A stretch of DNA of 64,000 nucleotides from Cafeteria roenbergensis (lineage: Eukaryota; Sar; Bigyra; Bicosoecida; Cafeteriaceae), in contig VLTN01000010.1 of assembly GCA_008330645.1 (NCBI GenBank), positions 667,616-731,615 of the forward strand. The letters run 5' to 3'. Every line of letters starts with the position of its first letter. The stretch's first letter is position 1. Below, piece by piece: positions 10,791 through 20,400 of the stretch. Both the position numbers and the translations under genes were made by a program. Under the pieces are notes generated by a model. That model did not search any database. It was not told the DNA's origin and saw only the letters and a list, made by a program, of their open reading frames with translations.

Positions 10791-11795
10791 ATGGCGGATG
10801 GCGCAGAGGGAGCAACGAGCTCCGCGCACGCCGTCGCAAGCCCCGTGCACGCTGCCGGGTCTGGTCCTGAGCCTCCTCCGGCCGCGGGCGCAGGCGGAGC
10901 GGCGGCAGCTGCTGCGGCCCGGAGCGGTGAGGCGCAGGCAGCGGAACACGCCGACGGCGACGACGCCTTTGGGGAGTTTGAGGGGGGGGGCAGCTGGTCA
11001 GACGAAGAAAGCGCGCGTGGATGCGGTCTCGACGGCGATGGCGAGGACGAAGCGGCGGGGTACGCAATGCTCGCCGATGACGGCGAGTCGGAGGATGGCG
11101 AGCCGCCTGCGGACGGACATGAGAGTGAAGCAGCGCGGGAGAGCGGCAGGGACTCGGACGCGGAGGAGCCGGCCATGGACGCGGCAAGCGTACGCGCTGT
11201 CATTGCTGTGACTCGCGCCGCGCAGCAAGCAGCCGCGCTGGATGCAGACTATGAAGAGACGGTCAGAAGCGCAGCCGCCGCAGCAGCAGCAGCCGCGCCG
11301 GCTGGCGGAGGCAAGCCTGCGCTGCCCAGCTCTTCCACGCTTGGAGCCACGGCCGCGGCAGGGGCATGTTCGTCCTCCGCGGCCGCGGCTCCCAGCGACG
11401 CTGCGTGCGCTTCATCTCCTCCGCCGTCCTCCACTGCAGACTTCGACCCGTTTGGCACGGAGCGGCGCTTGGCCGCTCGAAAGGAGGCGATTCGCAGGCG
11501 GCGCGTCATGAACAACTACACCTCGGCGGCAGCCCATGCGGCTATGCCTGCGAGAGTTGCCAAGGCTGCAGCTCTGCCGCCCCAGGCGGGCCTGGCGGAT
11601 CAGCGAATCGGACGGTTCAGTGCCTCCCAGCGCAGCAAGATCCAGGAGTCCATGAAGAAGCTGGCGCTGTCGCCCCCTGGGGTATTTGCGGAAGGCGCAA
11701 CCAACGCAGCGCTGGACCGCATTGTCGCTGCCGCCATTGCAAAGGGCCGGAAGATGCTCGACGTTGAGGCAGCGATGCTGCCACCTGAAGCGTGA
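10791..11795 (+). CDS. Acidic low-complexity protein of unknown function (334 aa)
   Basis: Begins at the first in-frame ATG (MADGAEG) and ends at a TGA at 11793-11795. Residues 1-50 are Ala/Gly-rich. Residues 51-130 are strongly acidic and contain DDAFGEFEGG and several Ser-Asp/Glu clusters that look like casein kinase 2 sites. A poly-Ala run is at 161-169. Residue 217 onward has DFDPFG, then a basic helix (RLAARKEAIRRRR, 226-238), and the last 70 residues look helical and ordered. FGxF in an acidic context and DPF are known short motifs that bind clathrin-adaptor ear domains. This hints at membrane traffic, but such motifs are short and the assignment is speculative. No family is recognised. 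Frame bias and the ordered basic C-terminus argue for a real gene. Confidence 0.6.
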   Translation: MADGAEGATSSAHAVASPVHAAGSGPEPPPAAGAGGAAAAAAARSGEAQAAEHADGDDAFGEFEGGGSWSDEESARGCGLDGDGEDEAAGYAMLADDGESEDGEPPADGHESEAARESGRDSDAEEPAMDAASVRAVIAVTRAAQQAAALDADYEETVRSAAAAAAAAAPAGGGKPALPSSSTLGATAAAGACSSSAAAAPSDAACASSPPPSSTADFDPFGTERRLAARKEAIRRRRVMNNYTSAAAHAAMPARVAKAAALPPQAGLADQRIGRFSASQRSKIQESMKKLALSPPGVFAEGATNAALDRIVAAAIAKGRKMLDVEAAMLPPEA

Positions 11796-12907
11796 AGCGT
11801 GAGAAACTTCGCGCCGCAGCTCCCGCAGTCGAAGCAAGGCTCAGCTCTGCGCTGCGCTTGCTTCCTGCCCATGTCACACGCAAGCTCCGAAGACTGGGGC
11901 GACTGGGCTCAGGGTGCGCATGCCTTAGTCCCCTTGGGGGCCGGGACGCATTCGTCGCGAGCGTTGCCTGCTGCTCGCTCGGCTGCTGTTGAAGCGGAAT
12001 AGCACTGCTGCAGCCGTGGCATCCGGTGAAGCCACCGAGCAAAGGCAGTGCCACCGGGGCAAGTCGCCAGCACGTTGCAAGGTCTCTCTGTGGGTGTGCA
12101 CAGAGCGAAATTCGAATCAATCTGGTTTTGGGTGACGCAATTTTGGTGATGCTGATTGACCCCGTCGAGATTAGCAGCCGTGTCTTTGACTTTAAAAATT
12201 GAACAGTGTCCATCACAGACTCTGGCTGTGGGAGCAATGCTGGTCGTTTTGCCAGCGGAGAACTCAACGCGAAGTTTCGACTTCTGCTCCAAACACTCCC
12301 AATTTTGTGTCTTGTCCAAAGAACCATGAGAACGAAAGTGTGTTGCCGAAACCCGTGGAGCCATCGACTCGAGCACCACATGAACATGGTTGCTGTTCAG
12401 CGCCTTTCTCATTCGCCACAAAGGGGGGGGGGGGGGGCGCGGCCAACTCTCAGCGCGCTGCCCCAGACTGCAAGAATGGGACTCGGCCGCGGCCGCCGGA
12501 ACCGCCTGCGGAACGCGGCGGAGAAGAAATCGCGACTCGGCAAGCGCAGCTTGGAGCGAATCCGGGCCTGCACGGGCTTGAAATCGGGGAGCGTCATCGG
12601 AATGCGGGAGAACCACTCAGCGAGCGGGCGAGGAGCCAATCGCGACGGCCCGCCCATGTTCAAGCGCTGCATGCCCCCGCAGCCAGTTGAAACAAGGGCT
12701 GATGCGCAACGCGGCTCGTCAATCCGTCATCGTTCCGCCAGCCTCCGGTGTCAGTGCTCCTCCGTCTCCCCACGCACACATCAGATCGTGGGAAGTAGGC
12801 GCGGGCGCACCCCAACAGCCAGTTGCCGAGCTTCGCAAACGCGCTGCGGCCGTCTGTGCCGGATGGCAGGCAGCATGTGGAGCAGATGATGCTCTGGCTC
12901 CGTCTCG
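11796..12907. other. Intergenic region with an AT-richer pocket
   Basis: 1.1 kb without a supportable gene. From about 12060 to 12420 the base composition is visibly less GC-rich than the rest of the window, with words such as TTTGACTTTAAAAATTGAAC and CAATTTTGTG. A 15-base G run follows. I compared it by eye with spliceosomal snRNA and tRNA hallmarks and found none. It may hold the 3' end of the upstream gene and the promoter of the acetyltransferase. Confidence 0.5.
12423..12437. repeat. G15 homopolymer
   Basis: Fifteen consecutive G residues on the plus strand at the edge of the AT-richer pocket. The true length is uncertain in most sequencing technologies, and the run could form G-quadruplex structures. 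Confidence 0.9.
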
Positions 12908-13591
12908 ATGGCGCAGCTCCGGCGCACCCGCCACCCGCAAGACCTCTTCGAAGGGCTTGCCGCCTTCCCGATGCCATCCCAAGCAAGGGTTTCCGCGAGC
13001 ACTGCCCGTGCGGGTGTACGAATCGAGGCCATGACCGAGGCGCGCTTCGCCGGCGCGGCAAATGTGCAGAACGAGTTCCTGGGCGCGCGCAAGGCTCTTT
13101 GCGGCGTCTTCTCGTACCGCTGCTGCCCTTCGAGTGCAGCCGAGTTTGGAGAGCGGTACAGGACCTGCCCCGACAAGCTGGCGACAAGCGCTGTGGCGGT
13201 GCGGGAGGAGGACGACCGAGTGGTGGGCTTTGCGATCATGACATTGCACGGAATGCCGCAGACTTGGGACGAGAGGCAGCTGCACACCCTCCGCTCGGGC
13301 GAATGTTACTTGGACATGCTCTCGGTGGCCGCCGATGCACGGGGCCTTGGCATCGGCTCCAAGCTGCTGCACTGGTGCGAGGAAACTGCGATTGCAAGCC
13401 ACGCCGAGTTCCTTTCGCTGGGCGTGGTGGCCGGAAACCCCGCGCAGCGCTTGTACGAGCGAAGAGGGTTCGAGGTGATGCACAAAACGGGCTGCTGCGC
13501 CAGCGTGTGGTTGTGCTGCTTCCTCGGGCTGCCGCACTTGCAATGCGGTGGGTTCCACATGGAGAAGCCGCTGCCCACTGCCGGCCGCTAA
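12908..13591 (+). CDS. GNAT-family N-acetyltransferase (227 aa)
   Basis: Starts at the ATG at 12908; an internal ATG at residue 42 (MTEARFAGA) is an alternative start, since the GNAT fold begins near there. The acetyl-CoA binding motif A is clear: the beta-4 strand YLDMLSVAADAR (134-145) runs into the pyrophosphate loop RGLGIG (145-150) and helix SKLLHWCEE. Motif B is also present: GNPAQRLYERRGFE (176-189), with the Tyr and Gly-Phe typical of the family. An earlier strand VVGFAIMTLHG (105-115) fits beta 2/3. The substrate cannot be told from sequence; a small molecule, a peptide N-terminus or a lysine are all possible. The cysteine-rich hydrophobic tail (GCCASVWLCCFLG, 195-207) is unusual. 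No targeting signal is evident. It converges on the giant gene 3' end about 0.8 kb away. Confidence 0.88.
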   Translation: MAQLRRTRHPQDLFEGLAAFPMPSQARVSASTARAGVRIEAMTEARFAGAANVQNEFLGARKALCGVFSYRCCPSSAAEFGERYRTCPDKLATSAVAVREEDDRVVGFAIMTLHGMPQTWDERQLHTLRSGECYLDMLSVAADARGLGIGSKLLHWCEETAIASHAEFLSLGVVAGNPAQRLYERRGFEVMHKTGCCASVWLCCFLGLPHLQCGGFHMEKPLPTAGR

Positions 13592-14400
13592 TGCAAAGCA
13601 GCGGCTCCACAGGCCGTCGCTTGCTCAAGGAGATGCCGTTCCGGCCCCCGACGGAGGCTTCGGGGATTGTGTGCAATGCTTGCACGTACATTGAGAGGCG
13701 AGAGAGAGCCCAGCAGACAGCATTCGAGGGCGCGAGTCGGAAGCCAGCAAACTTTTTGAGCACTCAGCGGCATTGCAGTCGTTGCCCAGTCAATAGCGCG
13801 TGCGTCGCGGCGAGTCAAACATGCAGTGAGGCGGAAGTCAGAGAGACGAAAAGCCTAGGCGAGCCGTGCCCATTCGCCAAGGTGGCAGGCGGAATGGAGC
13901 CCGAGGCAGGGGGTGCCGTGCCCAGCACTCCCTCGCGGGCTCTCCACCCAGCCCCCAGAAGCGCCAGCCACTGGGAGCTAGGTGGAGACGGCCTGGTTGT
14001 CGGGAGCGTGGCCTGCCAAGGACCAGTTCCGCGCGTGAACGTGGGAGACACGTTTCCGCGGACGCCAAGTTCACTTGCAGGCAAGCTAGTGGCAGTTGAA
14101 GCCAGGAGACGAAGACACGGAGAAAGGGAGAGTGAGAGAGGGAGAGTGAGAGAGGGAGAAAAGCGACAGAGAGAGAGGGAGAGAGGAAGGGGAGCGGGGA
14201 GGCGATGGGTCTCTCTGCCTTGCACAGAGCAGGCCGTGAGCTCGCGCACCGCTGGTCGGGGGCGAGGTGGAGACGGAGACCCGAGTGGAGGAAGGCGGAA
14301 TGCCCGATAGCCAAGGCTCGCAACAGCTGCCTTGGCCAACGTTTCAGGCGAGAGGGGTCCCCCCTGCCTTCCCCAAGCGATGTGAGGGACGCCGAGGCGC
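13592..14400. other. Convergent intergenic region
   Basis: 809 bp between two converging stop codons, so it holds both 3' ends. Apart from the GA-rich tract I see no gene, RNA or mobile element. Confidence 0.5.
14119..14200. repeat. GA-rich simple-sequence tract
   Basis: Imperfect GAGAGAGGGAGAGT-type repeats on the plus strand, read as a polypyrimidine CT tract in the 3' flank of the minus-strand giant gene. Slippage or triplex formation is possible. No coding role is seen. Confidence 0.85.
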
Positions 14401-17400
14401 CTACATCTTGGCCGCCGACCTGCGAGGGCGGAGCATCGGGTTGTCCGTTGGCTTGACGCGCTTCCGGCCAGCCCTGCCAGCAGCGTCGGCGGCTCCCTTG
14501 GTCAGAAGCGCCTCCGGCCCCTGCCCGCCAGAGAGGTGGTCAGGCCCGTCGCGCGGCCCCAGCAGGCCTGCAGAGGACCCTGGCCGCTTCGGCGCGCCGC
14601 GAGCGACGCTCATGCGCTGTCTGGCCGCCTCAGTCGGTCCAAACGTGCTGCGCTGCGCCGAGTGTGACGCCTTGAGCGCTTCGGCACCGCGGGCTCCCAG
14701 GGCACCGGCTGCCGCCTCGGGCTTGCGGGCCGGCGGGAGCGCGCCAGCCGCCAGCATCGGGTTGCCCGTCGAGGCCACGCTGTGCGCAGGGGCGCCCAGC
14801 TCGTGGGAGTCAGCGCTGCCGAGCTGGGGCGGGCTGGCGGGCGCCGGGGTCGCGAGGGAAGCGGTCGCGTCCAGATCGGCGCCCGTTGCCGAGGCCGACG
14901 CCAGGCTGGCCCCGGCCCCCGCCCCCGTGGCCCTGGACTTGGCGCCCCCGATGGACTTTCGGGCCCGGTGGCTGCTCGCGGAGCTTCCGGCGCCGCAGCA
15001 GGCGAGCTTGGCCGGGCCGCCCTTCTCGGGGGCCCTGGCGCACCCGCACCTGACGGCGGACGACGCGCAGCAGGCCACCACAGGGCCGAAACGCAGGCAC
15101 GACATGCACACCAGGACCAGCGCCAAGAGGATTTCGAGCCCGATGACCAGCGTTCCCACGGAGCGCAGCGCCGAGGCGTCCATAGCGCTGTGGGGGGGCA
15201 CGAAGGCCAGCATGAGGGCCAGCACGACAGCGCGCACTGCGGCCACCAGCGTCATCACAACGGTCGGCACCCCGGCCGCCGCCGGGCGGCACGAGAGCAG
15301 GAGCGCCAGGAGAAGGACCTGCTTCCCGAGCAGAACGCCCGCCTGCGCGCCCGGACGGTCCGAGAGGCCAACCAGCACGCCTGCGGTCGCCAGCTGGTCG
15401 AGCAGCAGCAGGGGCTGCCACGCGCGGCCGGCGAGCGACGGCTGGTTGAGTCGGCCCGTGGCGTCCACCGCGCGGACTCCGCTGCCCTGGTACGCGAACG
15501 CGCCGCGCGAGCGGTCCGCGCGTGCGGCGGGGCCAACGCCGCAGCAGCCGCGGCAGCGATGGAACGGCCGGTCGGAGCACGCCGTGTAGGTCACGAGGCC
15601 GAGGAGGCCTGCGACGAACAGGCCGAGAACCAGCCACCCGGCAGCGGTCGGGCCGGCCCGGCCGACGCACTCCTCGCGAGTGACGTCGTACAGGGCGAGG
15701 AGGGAGAGCGAGGCGAAGAAGAGCATCGCAACGACCAGCATTGCGCGGCCCATGGCGTCGGCGATGGCTGCCACGGGGTCCACAGCGGGGACCGTGGGCG
15801 TGGCGCGCGGGCGCGACGCGCGGGTGCCAGCGCCGCCGGAGGAAGAAGCAGCCGCGGCCTTGGCCACGCGCCGCGGCGCCACGGGGTTGGCCTGGTCGGG
15901 CGTGAGCTTGGCCGAGTCGGAGCTGTCGCCCGCGGCCGGCTTGCCGCGGGAGATGGGGTTGAGCGCAGCCTTGTCCGAGCCGGAGGAGGGAGACGAGGAG
16001 GCCGACGAGGCGGGAGCGCCCTTGGCGGCAGCGCCGCCCTGGAGGGGCTCGGGCTGGGCCTTGCCGCGACGGCAGCAGGCCGCGAGGAGGAGCACGCCGT
16101 AGACGAGCGCGACGACAGCCTCGACCAGGACGAAGAGCGCGAGAGCCAGGCCGAGCAGCGCCTCGGGGTGGACGGACAGCGTCGCGGCGATGGTTTGCAC
16201 CGAGGTGGGCGCGGGGCCACACCCGGCCGGCAAGGCCGACGAGGGCGGGTCCTGCGGGAACGCCAGCCAGTCCGCGGCCTCCGTCTGCGCTTCGGAGAGC
16301 ATGCGCGCAGCCGCCGCGGTGCTGTTCGTGGCGCCAAGAAGCGGCGCGCTGCTCGCAGGGGGCGGGAGCATGGGGCCCAGCATCGGAGCGAGGGCGTCCC
16401 AAGCGCCCGGCACGAGGCCGGTGGCAGGGAGGAGGAGGCTTCCGCTGCGGCGGAGGACGGGCGGCAGGGCCACGTGCATCTGGGAGAGCACCACGGAGAA
16501 CAGGCCGTGGCTGGCGGCGTCGAGGAAGCCGACGCCCAGCGCAGCAACGCCCGGCGCAAGCAGCGCGACCTTGGAGGCCGGCCCTGAATGGGATGGCGCA
16601 GTGCCGAAGAGGGCGCGAACCGCATCGCCTCCTGCCTGGCACAGGGCCATGACGCCCACCAGGGCGAGAAGCGCAGCGTGGATGAGCGCGAGCCAGTCTT
16701 CAGAGGGCGAGAGCGGCCCGTAGGTGGCCATGGGCACGAACGCGTCGCCTCCGCCGACCTGCGGGTCGACAGTGGCCGTGCCGTTGGGCTGGGGCGACGG
16801 CGAGGCCTGCGGCGTCGGCTGGGGCGACGGCGACAGCACGATCTCGCAGGAGGCCTCGGCCTCGGTGAGGTTGGACGAGAGGCCTGCCGGGTCTGGCGCG
16901 CAGCCGGGGCACCCAGCCTCGACGTCGACCGGGGAGCAGCCCGACGAGCAGACCACGCCGCCCTCGATCACAGGCGAGACGGCCGACGAGTCGATGGTGA
17001 CGACGACGCCCCGGGACCCGGCGCTCGCGTCGCCGGTGCCGACGGACGTGTCGAACAGCGACGAGGCCGGGTCCGTCGTTGCGGCGCGAAGCCTCGCCTC
17101 AACCGCGGCGCGGGTGGTGGCACCCGACGCGCTCCAGCCCGCGGCGGGGGGCGGCACCAGCACGGACACAACGGCCTTGGAGCCCGCGGCATATGACTGC
17201 GCAGGGCCGGGCGCGCTCCCCGACGACGGCGCCGTCAGGGACTGCAGGGGAGCTCCGCCGCTCGTGCCGACGGGGAAGACCTGCGCCTGCGGGGCACCGG
17301 GAGCGTACGTCTCCGAGATGCCCGCTGCCATGCCAACCGCGACCTGCATTCGCCGGGCGAGCTCGGACGGCGAGAGCGCGGCTCCGCTCACGGCGCCGGA

Positions 17401-20400
17401 GGCGGGCGCCTTGATCGCCACCGGCACGTCGATGCGGATCCCGCAGGCGGCGGCGCTCACCGCAGGCGCGGTGGAGCAGATGCCGCACGCGTCCAGCGAC
17501 GCGGGAGCCTCGCAGCACCTGCCGCCCACGTCCACGACGGAGCAGAAGGCCACGTTGGGCTCCCCGGGCTCGGTGGCGACCCGGACGAACGCCCGGACCG
17601 GCGACGAGGCTGCGCCGATGACGCCCGAGCCGTCGCAGGGCTGCGCCGTGAACACGAACTGGAAGCCGGAGCCGATGAGGTCGCTGCGCTCGGCCACGTT
17701 GACACCCGGGAACTCGGCCACGCCGCTCCGGACGGCGACGGACGTGACGACGCCCGAGGACCCCGAGCTGGACGCTGTGGCGGCGGCGCGAAGGCCGGAA
17801 ACCTCGCCGAGCCGGTCTGCCGAGTACACTGCCAGGTGCACGACCGTGCTGGTGTCGGACGCCACCGGAGTGCCGAAGTCGTCCACCAGCATCACGCGAG
17901 GCAGCGGCGCGAGGGAGGCGCCCTGGATCAGCACTGGCGGCACGCGGTCGATGCGCATGCCGGTCACGGCGCCGGCGCGGCCCGTGATGTGGTACTGGCC
18001 CGTCGTCAAGTAGAAGGCCTGCGCCTGCGACCACGGCCCGGCGCTGAAGCCCGACGCGGAGTACTCCAGTGCGACGACGAAGGTCCCGCGCGGGTGCGAC
18101 GGCACCGTGCAGATCACAAAGGCGTCCATCGGCGGCTGGCAAGATCCAGTCGCCGAGCCCGTGATGCGCTGACGGGTGTCCTTTGAGGCAATCACGCTGC
18201 GGTACACCACCGTTGCCGAGACGTCAAAGTCCCCGCCGAAGAATTTGATGGATGACCCGGGGCCGGACGCGCCGGACGACGGCTGGGCGCTGCTCACGTA
18301 CGGCGTCCCAGCCTCCACGACGGTGCTGCCGCCGTCGGTGAGGAAGCCCGGCGGCGTCACGTCGGTCCCGGAGCCAGAGCCCGAGCCAGAGCCCGAGCCA
18401 GAGCCCGAGCCAGAACTGCCAGATCCGGATCCGGTTTCAGTGCCGGAGCCTCCGTCAGAGCCGGAGCTCGAGCCGGAGCCGGAGCCGGAGCCGCCAGGCG
18501 CCACCACCGCGAGCGCGCACTTGCCGAAGGCGCAGTAGCCGCTGAGGCAGTCGGAGGCCTGGGTGCACGGCATCTGCAGCGGGCAGGGCGCGCAGGCGCC
18601 TCCGCACTGGCCGGGCTGGCAGGTTGCCGCCGGCTGGCACACGCCGCCGAGGCACGTGCGGGACACGCAGTCGCTTCCGGAGCCGCAGCGCGAGAAGACG
18701 GAGCAAAGCCTGCTGGAGCCACAGATGGCACCGCAGTCCCGGTCCGCCTCGCGCGAGGGCTGCCAGATTCCGTCGAAGCAGGTTCCCGTGCCGCAGGTGC
18801 CGAGCCTGGCACCGACGAAGGCGAACTGGCACTGGCCGGACGCGCACTGCGCGGAGCTGGCGCACGCCTGGCCAACCTGGGCAGGGCCGCAAGCCGGGCC
18901 CACGTCCACCGCCACCTCGCCCGGGTCAAGCCTGCCGTTTGAGCAGTTGGAGGGCTTGGAGCAGATGCTGTTTTCGCAGCGCGAGCCAGCGACGCAGTCC
19001 CCGTCCACGACGCAGTGGGACGTCGGAGGGCAGCCCTTGGGGCAAGACCCGCCGCCGTCCACGCACATCTCGTCGCCGGAGAGCGTGGCGTCCGCGCAGT
19101 GCTGCTTCGAGCAAACGGCCTGGCTAGGGTGGCAGAAGCCCGAGAGGCACTGCGCGCCGACGCGGCAGGCCTGGCCGGAGGCCTTGAGGTCGCCGCAGCG
19201 CCCGCCCAGGTCCACCTCGGTCTCGCCAAGGTCTTCATCCCAGATGCCGTTGGTGCAGTGGTCAGGGGGCTGGTCGCAAAGCAGCGTGAACGGGTCGCGG
19301 GAGCCGGTGACGCACGCGGCATCCGACGGCGCGAGCTCCCCGGCCTGGCAGAGCGGGCACCCCTCCGCGCCGCACCTGTTGTCGCATGTCGCGACGCAGG
19401 TGCGAGACACGCAGCGGAGCCCGGAGGCGCAGTCCTGCGTCGCGCCGCACTCGCCCCCTTCCGGGCAGGGCCCGCACAGGCCGCCGCAGGTGCCGTTGAA
19501 GAGCGGGCAGGTGAGGCCCGAGCCAGAGGAGCCGCCGCCGGTGGAGCCGCCGCCGGTGGAGCCGCCGCCCGTGATGTTGCGGATGGCGTCCTCCGTGAGG
19601 GGGGCGCACTTGCCTGCGACGCAGGAGCCACCCAGGCAGCCCGCGTTGGACGTGCAACTCGCTCCCGGAAGGCAGAGCGGGCAGCCGGTGGTGGTGGTCC
19701 CGCAGTCGATGTCCTGCTCGAGCCCGTCCTTGACGCCGTTTGTGCAGCTCGGGGCCTTGCAGACGCCGGCAACGCAGCGCCCAGTGCACTGCGAGGACGC
19801 AGAGCAGGAGACGCCCGGCTGGCAGAGCGCGCAGCGGGGTCCGCCGCAGTCGCCGCCCGGAGCCTCGTCCGACTGGGCGATGCCGTCGGTGCACGACGGC
19901 GCGGCGCAGAAGCCCGCCACGCACGAGCGCGACGAGCAGTCCACGCCGGCAGTGCAGCGCTTGCCCGTGGCGCAGCGCTTGCAGCCCGTGGTGCCGCCGC
20001 AGTCCGTGTCCGCTTCGCCGCCGTTCTGGCGGCCGTCCTGGCACGTGGACGGCTCGCACTTGAGGGTGAGCGGGTTGCAGTTCTTGGAGGAGCAGTCGCG
20101 GTCCAGCTTGCACGTGTCGAAGGCGGCGCACGGCGCGCAGGTGGGGCCGCCGCCGTCGACGCAAGTCTCGGCGCCGCCCATGAACCCGTCAGTGCAGGTC
20201 GGCGGGGGCACGCACTTGTCGTTCACGCAGTTGTTGCTGGCGCAGTCGTCGCCCGAGACGCAGCGCTGGCCGACGAGGCAGGTCTGGCAGGCGGCAGGGT
20301 CAGAGGGCAGCATCGTGCCCACCGTGCCGCAGTCGACGTCCGACTCGGTCACCGGGTCGCGCACGCCGTCGGAGCAGGTCGGGGCGCGGCAAGTCTTGTT

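Noticed and set aside
12120-12210. Possible snRNA or C/D snoRNA (TGATGCTGA near 12147)
   Set aside because: No matching second box, Sm site or known snRNA core could be identified by eye.
11909-12616. A 235-codon minus-strand frame across the AT-richer pocket
   Set aside because: No domain, uneven composition, and it covers the G15 tract as a proline run. Nothing supports it as coding.
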